Origin: Flavobacteriaceae bacterium PS02334
Lineage (GTDB): Bacteria; Bacteroidota; Bacteroidia; Flavobacteriales; Flavobacteriaceae
Assembly: GCA_029959295.1 (NCBI GenBank)
Contig: JASCOH010000004.1
Location: 62,001-126,000, forward strand
DNA length: 64,000 bases
Reading direction: 5' to 3'
Part shown: positions 1 through 7,410 of the stretch, piece after piece
Position numbering within the stretch: position 1 is the stretch's first letter
Layout: each line of letters opens with the position of its first letter
Position numbers and translations under genes: made by a program
Notes under the pieces: generated by a model
The model's input: only the letters and a program-made list of their open reading frames with translations
The model's database searches: none
Told to the model about the DNA's origin: nothing

Positions 1-605
1 TTCCAAATCTTCCGGACTTTGAAAATTATAAAAGTGGCTTAAATAGTTCTGTAGAAACCATTTTCTCAGACTTACCCAAACTTCAATCTGGTACTGGCGT
101 AGATAAATTTACAAATTATTCATCAACTACTAATAAATATTTAACCGATTCTTATATCAGAAATGGTATCGACATACTTACCCAGCATATAGCTCGCCCA
201 CATTCAATTCAAGATAAGAAAATCTATGAAATCGCAGTTAATAAATGGAATGATGAAACAGAACGACTTAACTACAATGATTTACCGGAAAATTTAAAAA
301 CACACAAGAACAGAACCTCATTTACAGATCGTTTTAAAGTAGTTGCTAATAACGTTAATGCGTCACACACCGTTGTTGCACACATAGCCAAAGATGGCCA
401 CCATTATATCCATCCAGACATTGAACAAAACCGATCAATTAGTGTTAGAGAAGCTGCCAGGCTACAGTCTTTTCCCGATGATTTCTATTTCGAAGGTGTA
501 AAAGAAGGCGCAAATAGAACAGCTGCTTTTAAACAGATTGGAAATGCTGTACCGCCTTTAATGGCAAATGTGATAGCTAATGAATTAAAGAAGATATTAT
601 GTTAG
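1..605 (+). CDS. DNA (cytosine-5) methyltransferase, C-terminal part (gene runs off the left edge)
   Basis: The frame is open from the left edge (first full codon at 3) to a TAG at 603-605, giving the last 200 residues of a C5-cytosine DNA methyltransferase. This enzyme moves a methyl group from S-adenosylmethionine to cytosine in a specific DNA site. Near the end are [13 protein letters not shown] (motif IX region with the RLQxFP signature) and QIGNAVPP (motif X), in the usual order and spacing. The catalytic PCQ and ENV motifs must lie left of the window, so activity cannot be judged. The ~140 residues before motif IX would include the target-recognition region. The 3' end overlaps the next gene by 7 bp (599-605), indicating one transcription unit. 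Base composition is AT-rich, as in the next two genes. Assignment is from motifs; target site is unknown. Confidence 0.9.
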   Translation, partial: PNLPDFENYKSGLNSSVETIFSDLPKLQSGTGVDKFTNYSSTTNKYLTDSYIRNGIDILTQHIARPHSIQDKKIYEIAVNKWNDETERLNYNDLPENLKTHKNRTSFTDRFKVVANNVNASHTVVAHIAKDGHHYIHPDIEQNRSISVREAARLQSFPDDFYFEGVKEGANRTAAFKQIGNAVPPLMANVIANELKKILC

Positions 606-2791
606 ATGTAAACTCAAGCAATGGTTTTTTCAAAATCCGACCAGCAGCAAGGATAATAAACACAATCGGGAGCGATCTTATTGGGGACACCTATGCAGCA
701 TTAGTTGAACTTGTTAAAAACTCTTATGATGCCGATGCTTCTTTCGTAAGTATAGTTTTTGACTATAAAACATTAGGAAATGAAAAAGCATTATGTATCA
801 ATATTTCTGACGATGGGCATGGTATGAGTTTTGATACGGTAATTAATAAATGGCTAGTACCTGCAACTAATGATAAATTAACTAGGAAACTTAGCCCCAC
901 AAAAAATCGTCTATTTCAAGGCAGAAAAGGAATAGGAAGATTTGCTGCCTCGATATTGGGGCAGGAGATGACAATGACATCTATAGATGAAACTGGCGAA
1001 AAATCTACAACAGTAATTGATTGGAGAGTGTTTGAAGAAGATGGATATCTTGAAAATGTTGAGCTATTAGTTGAAAAGACAAAAACTAATAATCCTTGTG
1101 GTACTACAATAGAAATAGTAGCAAAAGATGAAGAAGATAGTTTTAAAATATCAGTTTGGGATAAAAACTCGATAGATAATTTAATTAACGAGTTAAGAAA
1201 ATTAATCTCTCCGTTTAAAGATTTCGAAGATGATAAATTCTCAATTAATTTGTCTTTCACTAATTGCCCGATTGAAACATATAACAACACAAATTTTAAT
1301 ATAGAAACTTATCCTATTGTCGAGTTATATGATTATAGAATTTATGGCGTAATTGACAAAACTGGTAATTTCAAATTAACTTACGAGAATAACATTACTG
1401 ATGTTGTACAAATTGAGAATTTAAATGGTCATTATAAATTAGAAGGTGGCGGAAAATATTGTGGAAACTTAATCATAGATTTTAGAGTTTTTGACAGAGA
1501 ACCGGAAGCTATTGAAAATTTAATAAACAAAGGCCTTATTGATCCTGTTTCTAAAAAGTTTGCCGGCAAAAATGAAGCTAGAAAAATGCTCAATGAAGTT
1601 TATGGTGTAAATATTTACAAAAATCTTTTCAGAATAAGACCATATGGCAATGGTGGAATTGACTGGTTAGACCTTGACAAAGACAGAATTCAAAATTTCA
1701 CACTAAAAATCAGTAACAACCAAGTAGTTGGGTTCATAACAATTGAGCCCGAAGAATTTTCAAATTTGGAAGAAAAGAGTGCTAGAGACGGATTAAAGGA
1801 AAATGAATACTATATAGGATTAAAGGAACTTGCAAAAAAATCCTTGAAAGAATTAGAATTAAGGAGATTAATTTTTAGGGAAAGAAGCCTAAAAAGCAGA
1901 AAAGCAAGGACTACAATTAATGATAGCATACAAAATTTATTTAGTTTTTCTGACTTATCTAAAAATATTGAATTGAGATTGGAACAATTTAATGTTGATA
2001 AAGAAAAAATATCACAAATATCTAAGATCCTTAAGAATGAAGAAGAAAGCAAAACAGAATTGCTAGAGGACATACAGAAAACTATTGCAATTTATCAAGG
2101 TCAAGCAACCCTCGGTAAAATTGTAAGCTTTATATTACATGAAGGTAGGAAACCAATACAATTCTTCAATACAGAAGCAAATGTAATTGAGAGATATTTA
2201 AAACATTTTAGAGCATCAAAAGATATAGAGTTATTAGATTATCTAGATGAGAGTGCCAAAGGAATAAGAAGAAATAGCAAGCTTATATCCGACTTATTCA
2301 AAAGAATAAATCCATTAGCTACACAAAAAAGGGGAAACAAAACAGACTTTCAAATACTAGAAGTTATAGAAAATTCTCGTAAAATTTTTGAAAGCACAAT
2401 GAAAGATTATGGCATTAATATAAATGTCGATTGTGATAAATCTGCAAAAATTTATGGATGGGAAGAGGATTTATTTACATGCATTACAAATTTATTAGAG
2501 AACAGTATCTATTGGCTAAATCTAACAAATGTAAAGGATAAATCAATTTCTATATCTGTATATGAAAATTTAGATATAATAACAATAGACTTTACAGATA
2601 ATGGTCCAGGTCTAACTAAATTAGAGATTGAGAGTGAAATAATATTTGAACCCGGATATTCGAAAAAGAATAATGGAACAGGACTAGGGCTGGCAATTGC
2701 AGGTGAAGCTGTAGAAAGATTGAATGGAAAATTGACAGCAAGGCAAGTTGATAAAGGAGTGTATTTTCAAATAGAAATTAATAAAAAATGA
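599..2791 (+). CDS. Dual GHKL ATPase: MORC/Hsp90-like N-terminus fused to histidine-kinase-like C-terminus
   Basis: 730 residues with two separate GHKL ATP-binding modules. The N-terminal one has [11 protein letters not shown] (residues 37-47), DDGHGM (71-76) and GRKGIGRFA (108-116), the pattern of MORC/paraMORC and Hsp90-type ATPases. A middle region of ~300 residues with little recognisable sequence follows. A predicted coiled-coil stretch (~405-500) leads to a DHp-like helix with FILHEGRKP, where His514 is a candidate phosphoacceptor. The C-terminal catalytic module has NLLENS (631-636), DNGPGL (667-672) and GTGLGL (693-698), as in histidine kinases. No signal peptide or membrane segment is visible, so it is probably cytosolic. 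It overlaps the methyltransferase gene by 7 bp and the receiver-protein gene by 4 bp (ATGA). Prokaryotic MORC-like ATPases are known from restriction-modification neighbourhoods; a role here in sensing or restriction with a phosphorelay output is inference. Confidence 0.85.
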   Translation: MLDVNSSNGFFKIRPAARIINTIGSDLIGDTYAALVELVKNSYDADASFVSIVFDYKTLGNEKALCINISDDGHGMSFDTVINKWLVPATNDKLTRKLSPTKNRLFQGRKGIGRFAASILGQEMTMTSIDETGEKSTTVIDWRVFEEDGYLENVELLVEKTKTNNPCGTTIEIVAKDEEDSFKISVWDKNSIDNLINELRKLISPFKDFEDDKFSINLSFTNCPIETYNNTNFNIETYPIVELYDYRIYGVIDKTGNFKLTYENNITDVVQIENLNGHYKLEGGGKYCGNLIIDFRVFDREPEAIENLINKGLIDPVSKKFAGKNEARKMLNEVYGVNIYKNLFRIRPYGNGGIDWLDLDKDRIQNFTLKISNNQVVGFITIEPEEFSNLEEKSARDGLKENEYYIGLKELAKKSLKELELRRLIFRERSLKSRKARTTINDSIQNLFSFSDLSKNIELRLEQFNVDKEKISQISKILKNEEESKTELLEDIQKTIAIYQGQATLGKIVSFILHEGRKPIQFFNTEANVIERYLKHFRASKDIELLDYLDESAKGIRRNSKLISDLFKRINPLATQKRGNKTDFQILEVIENSRKIFESTMKDYGININVDCDKSAKIYGWEEDLFTCITNLLENSIYWLNLTNVKDKSISISVYENLDIITIDFTDNGPGLTKLEIESEIIFEPGYSKKNNGTGLGLAIAGEAVERLNGKLTARQVDKGVYFQIEINKK

Positions 2792-3900
2792 TGGAATTAA
2801 AACTACTAATTGTTGAGGATGACCCAGAAGCTATTACAGCATATGAAAGGGACATAAGTTCTTTTAATCTAGGAAGCCCCGTAAAAATATCTCAAACTAT
2901 TATTTCTGACAAAAATAATGCTATTGAAATTTTGAAAGGGAAAGATATTTCATTTGATGCTGCGATTGTTGATCTTAAGCTAGACACAATGGATAATCCA
3001 GACGAGGAATATTCAGGAAATGAAGTTTTAAGAATCATTAAAGGGAATATTAGATTTCCTGTATTTGTAATTACGGGTACACCACAACATATCGCAGAGG
3101 ATTTAAAAGATGAAAGTAGTTTTTTTAAAATTAAAGTTCGAGGAGAAGAGGACAATCATCTAGAACAATTAGTAAGTATCTATAACACAGGAATTACTAA
3201 GATTTTAGGTAAGTCAGGACAGATAGAAGGTTATCTCAGTACTATATTTTGGAAACATCTTGCAATATCAATGGATTCTTGGATTTCTGATACATCTAGG
3301 TCTGCAGAACAAAAAGAAAAATCATTATTACGATACACTCTTCTCCACATGCAAGAGTATATTGATGAAGAAATTGAAAAATATCATCCTAATGAATTTT
3401 ATATTTCCGCTCCCATTAAAAAAAATATTTTTACAGGTGATGTATTAATTTATGAAAACAATAGATTTATAGTTCTTACCCCCTCTTGCGATATTGTATT
3501 GCGAGGTGATGGTACTAGAAACACAACAATGATTTTATTATGCCAAATAGAACCTCTTTCAATAGCTATTTCAAATTTCAATTTATTAGGTGCTGATACA
3601 GGAGACAATAATGAAAACAAGAAAAAATTAAACAGATTTATTGAGAACAATGGAAAGCAAAATTTTCATTTTATTCCTAAAACTAATGTTATTGAAGCGG
3701 GGCTAATTAATTTCCAAAAAAAGAGAACAATACCCGAGAGCGATATAAATAAATTGATAGAAGATGGTGTAGTCGTTAGAATTGCAACGATATCGGCACC
3801 TTTTTTAAAAGACATTATTTCTAGATATTCCAATTACTATTCTAGGCAAGGAGCACCTGATTTTAATACTTCCGAAATATACAGTTCCTTATTCAAATAG
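2788..3900 (+). CDS. Response-regulator receiver protein with uncharacterised C-terminal domain
   Basis: 370 residues. The N-terminal ~125 residues form a CheY-like receiver: acidic pair Asp11-Asp12, phosphoacceptor Asp62 in AIVDLKLD, Thr96 in VFVITGTP, and a Lys at ~116. The receiver has an unusually long loop after the phosphoacceptor. The remaining ~245 residues are not a winged-helix, HTH or cyclase output domain that I recognise. They include FIVLTPSCDIV around residues 228-238 and a C-terminal ISAPFLKDIISRYSNYYSR segment. The start codon overlaps the stop of the GHKL/kinase gene (ATGA at 2788-2791), so the two are almost certainly co-translated and the kinase-like module is the likely partner. 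The gene ends the operon; no intrinsic terminator is evident immediately after it. The receiver call is strong; the function of the C-terminal half is unknown. Confidence 0.85.
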   Translation: MMELKLLIVEDDPEAITAYERDISSFNLGSPVKISQTIISDKNNAIEILKGKDISFDAAIVDLKLDTMDNPDEEYSGNEVLRIIKGNIRFPVFVITGTPQHIAEDLKDESSFFKIKVRGEEDNHLEQLVSIYNTGITKILGKSGQIEGYLSTIFWKHLAISMDSWISDTSRSAEQKEKSLLRYTLLHMQEYIDEEIEKYHPNEFYISAPIKKNIFTGDVLIYENNRFIVLTPSCDIVLRGDGTRNTTMILLCQIEPLSIAISNFNLLGADTGDNNENKKKLNRFIENNGKQNFHFIPKTNVIEAGLINFQKKRTIPESDINKLIEDGVVVRIATISAPFLKDIISRYSNYYSRQGAPDFNTSEIYSSLFK

Positions 3901-4066
3901 TTTAAGATTTAACGAATAGACAAAATTTAAAGAAAGTTAAATAAATGATTGTTTAAGATTTTCCTTTAAAAACAAACTTTACTAACTGACGACAGCACCA
4001 ACCAAACTTTCTAAAAGCTGTCTTCACAACTTTCTAAAAGCAATTACCGACTTCTGCTTTCATCCG

Positions 4067-4197
4067 CATCTTTTAACTAAGGATGCACCTGTCCCATTAG
4101 ACAAGCTAATAGAAGCTTACAATGTGAAAAAGAAAAGCTCTACGAAAGATTATTGCAGGTAGAAAAAGACAAAGTTGCATATCTTGAAAAATATTAA
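4067..4197 (+). pseudogene. Remnant of an XRE-type regulator C-terminus, frameshifted
   Basis: One frame from 4067 reads LLTKDAPVPLDKLIEAY and then runs into a TAG at 4160-4162. The overlapping frame from 4120 continues as QCEKEKLYERLL and VEKDKVAYLEKY to a TAA at 4195-4197. Joined, they resemble the linker and coiled-coil tail common in XRE-family repressor-like proteins of Bacteroidota. The helix-turn-helix part is absent and the join needs a small deletion near 4118-4122. It is therefore read as a decayed fragment. The family assignment rests on my memory of such tails and is tentative. Confidence 0.45.
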
Positions 4198-4217
4198 AAG
4201 AAAAACAAACAAAAATA

Positions 4218-4304
4218 GGCGTTCACAGCCTCTTTTTTGTTCACATCATTCACAGATTATCTAAGGATAGTGAATGTATAAGACATAGATAGTGTATGAA
4301 CGCC
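4218..4304. repeat. Nested inverted repeat
   Basis: GGCGTTCA (4218-4225) is matched by TGAACGCC (4297-4304). Inside them, CATTCAC (4247-4253) is matched by GTGAATG (4270-4276), and the loop carries TATC/GATA. It lies between the accessory operon and the convergent chromosomal genes. It could be the end of a small mobile element, a recombination site or a weak terminator; nothing in the sequence decides. Confidence 0.5.
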
Positions 4305-4314
4305 ACTTTCTAAA

Positions 4315-4350
4315 CAAAAAAAGCTCCCAGAATAAATCCCAAGAGCTTTC
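4315..4350 (-). terminator. Intrinsic terminator of the DJ-1/PfpI gene
   Basis: Read on the minus strand, an AAAGCTC/GAGCTTT stem (4343-4349 with 4320-4326) is followed by a T run (complement of 4316-4322). It sits ~27 bp past the stop codon of the 4377-5045 gene. Confidence 0.7.
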
Positions 4351-4376
4351 AAAAATTACTTTCCAACACAGCAGTT

Positions 4377-5045
4377 TTAAGCCTCTAAAATACCTATCAT
4401 TTTTGCAGCAACACCTTTAGCCGAAGCTGGATTTTGGCCTGTGACAAGGTTCCCGTCTGCAATGCTGTTGGCTTCCCATGGAGTGGCACCATGAAATATC
4501 GCGCCCTGATTCACTAAGGCAGTTTCCAGTTCAAAAGGCACATCCTTTTTAGCATAATTATCTTCTTCCTCATTAGTGAAAGAGGCAATATTTTTTCCGT
4601 CAACAAGATAAGAGCCGTCACTTAATTTCACATTCAGCAAAGATACCGGACCGTGACAAACCGCACCTACAACCGCATTACGCTCATAAGTTTCCTTGAT
4701 AACTTGTTTAAGCAGTGGATTTTCTGCCATATCTACCATAGGAGCCAAACCGCCCGGAATAAAGATGGCGTCATAAATACCAGTAGCCACATCTGAAAGT
4801 TTGCTTGCTTTTTGCATCGCTTCCCAGCCTTTCCCAACAAGAAACGAAAGATTATCCGGGTCATTTGCTAAATTAAGAGCATCAAGATAAGGCGTATCTC
4901 CCGTCAAGCTTGCAAAGTCAATCTGATAGCCCTTGCTGTCAAATTCTGCATAAGGATGGGCTACTTCAGGTAAAAAAGTACCTGTTCTTCTATTATTTGG
5001 GCCAATCGCATTGGCATTCGAAACGATAATTAAAACTTTTTTCAT
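4377..5045 (-). CDS. DJ-1/PfpI-family protein (Hsp31-like, class I glutamine amidotransferase fold)
   Basis: 222 residues, the usual length for single-domain Hsp31-like members of the DJ-1/PfpI family. These act as chaperones, glyoxalase III-like enzymes or deglycases on damaged carbonyl compounds. The nucleophilic elbow is GAVCHGP with Cys130-His131. Glu27 in FLPEVAHP is at the place of the conserved Glu that pairs with the Cys, and the PGG turn is at 97-99. The N-terminal KKVLIIVSN strand has no signal peptide, so it is cytosolic. It lies 34 bp downstream of the ABM monooxygenase gene on the same strand, so the two are probably co-transcribed as a small reactive-species response unit. The exact substrate cannot be told from sequence. 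Confidence 0.9.
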   Translation of the reverse strand: MKKVLIIVSNANAIGPNNRRTGTFLPEVAHPYAEFDSKGYQIDFASLTGDTPYLDALNLANDPDNLSFLVGKGWEAMQKASKLSDVATGIYDAIFIPGGLAPMVDMAENPLLKQVIKETYERNAVVGAVCHGPVSLLNVKLSDGSYLVDGKNIASFTNEEEDNYAKKDVPFELETALVNQGAIFHGATPWEANSIADGNLVTGQNPASAKGVAAKMIGILEA

Positions 5046-5079
5046 GATTTCTGATTTTTATATTTTAGTATTTTAGTAT

Positions 5080-5370
5080 TTACAAGAGTCTTTTCACAAT
5101 GGTTACTTCACGAATTTCCAGATGGGGAATGATTTCATCGACCACAGTCTTCTGATAATGTTCTGAGTTTTTATGTGCTTCTACAGCGTCAGCGTCAGTA
5201 TAACGTTCGTGCAATAGCAATTCGTTAGGGTCATTTTCCGATTGGTAAATCGCATAAAAAAGGTTTCCTTTTTCCTTTTTGGTCATTTCTGCCAGAGTCG
5301 GCAGCAGTTTTAAAATCCGTGCTGTTTCTGATTCCTTGATTTTCCATTTTACGATAAGTTCTTTTTCCAT
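5080..5370 (-). CDS. Antibiotic-biosynthesis-monooxygenase (ABM) domain protein, putative quinol monooxygenase
   Basis: 96 residues, a single ABM ferredoxin-like fold as in YgiN-type quinol monooxygenases. The pattern is typical: an N-terminal strand LIVKWKIK, a long helix, KGNLFYAIY, then ELLLHERYTDADAVEAHKNS and a C-terminal strand. Such proteins are usually homodimers acting on quinones or similar small aromatic compounds, without a cofactor. It is upstream of the DJ-1 gene in the same direction with a 34-bp gap, and downstream of a Crp/Fnr gene with a 165-bp gap. A shared role in quinone or aldehyde detoxification is inference from these neighbours. Confidence 0.85.
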   Translation of the reverse strand: MEKELIVKWKIKESETARILKLLPTLAEMTKKEKGNLFYAIYQSENDPNELLLHERYTDADAVEAHKNSEHYQKTVVDEIIPHLEIREVTIVKRLL

Positions 5371-5535
5371 GATTTGTATGTTTTAAACTTGCTGATTAAT
5401 ACACTACAAATTTCCGGCAGTTTTATCAGATAAAAATTGATGTATGGTAATTTCGAAAGGATAACAACAAGACATGAGAATTCTTATCCCTAAACATAAT
5501 AGTCGGGATAGTGCTTATCAATAAAATAAGGAATA

Positions 5536-6114
5536 TTATTCGTGGGCGAGTTCCGCTCTAACCCTGCTCAGGCTTTCGGGAGTGATGCCCAAGTAAGAAG
5601 CAAGATGATAATTCTTAATATTCGTCTCAATATTTGGATAAGCCTTGAGAAAGCTTTTGTATTTCTCTTTTGCCGACATCGCCAGATCTGACAATATCCT
5701 CTTTTGGAAGCTGGCAAAAAAGCGCTCCATCTTAATCCTGAAAAAAGTTTCAACACCAGGCACTTCGGCATACAAAACCTCCATGCTTTCTTTTGAGATT
5801 TTATAAACGACCGCATCCTGCACGCACTCAATGTTTAGTATTGCCAAGCCTCCGGTAAAAAACGCCGTATAATCGCTGATCCACCAGTCATTTACCGCAA
5901 ACTGAATCGTATGTTCTTTTCCAGAAGCATCAATAAAATAAGTCCGTAAGCATCCGCTGTAAACATAATATTGAGAAGGAACAGATTGTCCCGCATTTAA
6001 AATGACATCGCCTCTTTTTACAGAAACCTCTTCAAATTTTGATGTGGCATTTTCCAGCTGGATTTGGGAAAAGGCAATTCCTTTAAAAATATCTTTTATG
6101 GTAAAGTTTTGCAT
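5536..6114 (-). CDS. Crp/Fnr-family transcriptional regulator
   Basis: 192 residues. Residues ~20-110 form a cyclic-nucleotide-binding-type jelly roll (GDVILNAGQSVPSQYYVYSG, then FIDASGKEHTIQFA). The C-terminus is a winged helix with ASYLGITPESLSRVRAEL as the recognition helix region. The phosphate-binding RxS motif of true cAMP receptors is not seen, which is usual for the small Crp-like regulators of Bacteroidota, and no Fnr-type Cys cluster is present. It is encoded upstream of the ABM and DJ-1 genes on the same strand. This makes those genes, or its own promoter, plausible targets, but no binding site could be identified. Confidence 0.88.
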   Translation of the reverse strand: MQNFTIKDIFKGIAFSQIQLENATSKFEEVSVKRGDVILNAGQSVPSQYYVYSGCLRTYFIDASGKEHTIQFAVNDWWISDYTAFFTGGLAILNIECVQDAVVYKISKESMEVLYAEVPGVETFFRIKMERFFASFQKRILSDLAMSAKEKYKSFLKAYPNIETNIKNYHLASYLGITPESLSRVRAELAHE

Positions 6115-6248
6115 AAGATGTACTATTGAGTGCTTAAAAATAGAACTTTTTTATAGTATATATAAATCAGGAAAAGCCAAAATTATCAATGAAGATGCAT
6201 TTTAGGCAGGAAAAAACTTCCATCACGGAACTAACCTCCCAGTTTTCA

Positions 6249-7001
6249 CTATTTTTCAAGAAGCAGCAATCCTACAATTCCCAAAACATTCCGCTCGCTT
6301 TTCAACAGCACAAGCTCCTCGCCCGCTATATTTAAAAACCGAACAGACAGCAATGCCATTAAAATTCCGTCGCCTTTCGGCGGATGGGCATCTAAAATCA
6401 AATCTTCCGTTAGGGCAGTTCCATCGGGCAGAAGACAGCAGTCACTTATAGAAATCACAGCATCAGGAATATCAAAATCCATACGGATCAAAATAAATTG
6501 CACCGCTGCATAGGTTGCTCCGTTAGGAAAAAGAACAGGCTTTTTATTTGCAGAAATACTTAACCTTCCTTCTTCCAGAAAGACAGAAGGCTTGGAAACC
6601 AAAACATTTCCTAAAGAACAATTGCGGTTAAACTGAAAAGATTTCAAGATTTCCTGGCCTTCTTCCGTAGGCAAACCCAACCTTGCATTTCGCTGTCCGG
6701 AAGGAGAAATGGTGTCCAGATTTTTCAATTGCACCAGCATCGACTGAATCCAGTTATAGCTATATTGGTCAGGAATTGCAGCTAAAAAAGGTTGCAGAAG
6801 ATTTTTCAGCACAGAAGCCTGCTTGGCGCATCGTCCAAATTCGCTCCCAAGATGGCGCGTTTTTTCATATCGGGATTCACTCTTGATACGCGCTCCATCA
6901 AAACCGCCTTTGTTCTGCACGATATCTTTTCCATTCCGGCGGTAGAAAATTTTGCCGTCGAGCAGTCCTTTTATTTTGATAATGCCAACATTTAGCGCCA
7001 T
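6249..7001 (-). CDS. Uncharacterised conserved protein (Bacteroidota-type family)
   Basis: 250 residues, no signal peptide or membrane segment. The first ~120 residues show a pattern I have seen in hypothetical proteins of Flavobacteriia: IIKIKGLLDGKIFYRRNGK, then NKGGFDGARI, then RHLGSEFGRCAKQASVLKNL and a KNLDTISPSGQRNARLGL stretch. The second half is beta-rich with no recognised motif. The gene stands alone, 134 bp upstream of the Crp/Fnr gene start on the same strand. Function is unknown; the family memory is not backed by a search. Confidence 0.7.
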   Translation of the reverse strand: MALNVGIIKIKGLLDGKIFYRRNGKDIVQNKGGFDGARIKSESRYEKTRHLGSEFGRCAKQASVLKNLLQPFLAAIPDQYSYNWIQSMLVQLKNLDTISPSGQRNARLGLPTEEGQEILKSFQFNRNCSLGNVLVSKPSVFLEEGRLSISANKKPVLFPNGATYAAVQFILIRMDFDIPDAVISISDCCLLPDGTALTEDLILDAHPPKGDGILMALLSVRFLNIAGEELVLLKSERNVLGIVGLLLLEK

Positions 7002-7410
7002 ATTTGTATGGTTTAGAATTAATAATTAGGCTTTTAAGGCAAACAGCACATTCGAATATATTTTTAAATAACTCTGAAATAAATAATATATTGCTTGCGT
7101 TTTAAACAAACTTCAAAGCAGTATTTCCTCCCTCAAAAATCATTTTCTCTTTTGCACCATAGCGCATCTATACCATGTCTATAGCGCACTTGCTTGCTAT
7201 TTAAGGTTACCCAAAGCCCTACTTAAAGCGCACCAAAGTGCAACCAGCCCCGAAAGTACTTTAAAGGCAAAGGCAAGGCCATTGCAACATCCCTTATGCG
7301 GCATAGTACCGCTAGATTATTTTCCTTAATTTTAAATTGCAAAAAAGCCTGCATCTCAACGCAACCTTTCCTATTATTCTTCTTCTTATCTTTGAATAAA
7401 ATAATCTCTG
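7002..7410. other. Divergent intergenic region upstream of the TPR/HTH gene
   Basis: 409 bp between divergent genes. Near its right end is a -7 element TATCTTTG (7387-7394), 16 bp before the ATG at 7411. Short GCGCA-containing repeats occur around 7160-7230 without clear symmetry. I see no gene or RNA in it. Confidence 0.5.
7387..7394 (+). promoter_or_regulatory. Bacteroidota -7 promoter element TATCTTTG
   Basis: Matches TAnnTTTG exactly, 16 bp upstream of the start codon of the TPR/HTH gene. No good -33 TTTG is seen at the usual distance. Confidence 0.5.

Larger units (their letters stand above)
3901..4376. other. Gene-free right flank of the methyltransferase/GHKL module
   Basis: 476 bp without an intact gene. 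It holds a 14-bp direct repeat AACTTTCTAAAAGC at 4005-4018 and 4028-4041, with a shorter ACTTTCTAAA at 4305-4314. It also holds a frameshifted coding remnant (4067-4197), a nested inverted repeat (4218-4304) and the terminator of the following minus-strand gene (4315-4350). The mixture of debris and repeats suggests the edge of an accessory insertion. Confidence 0.6.

Noticed and set aside
599-3900. Identification with the known Detocs two-component defence system
   Set aside because: Those systems use a histidine kinase with a different sensor and a regulator fused to a nucleotide-degrading enzyme. Here the sensor part is a MORC/Hsp90-like ATPase and the receiver protein has no such enzyme signature.
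7150-7240. GCGCA-containing short repeats in the 7002-7410 spacer
   Set aside because: Copies are short and irregularly spaced, with no symmetry beyond what chance would give.
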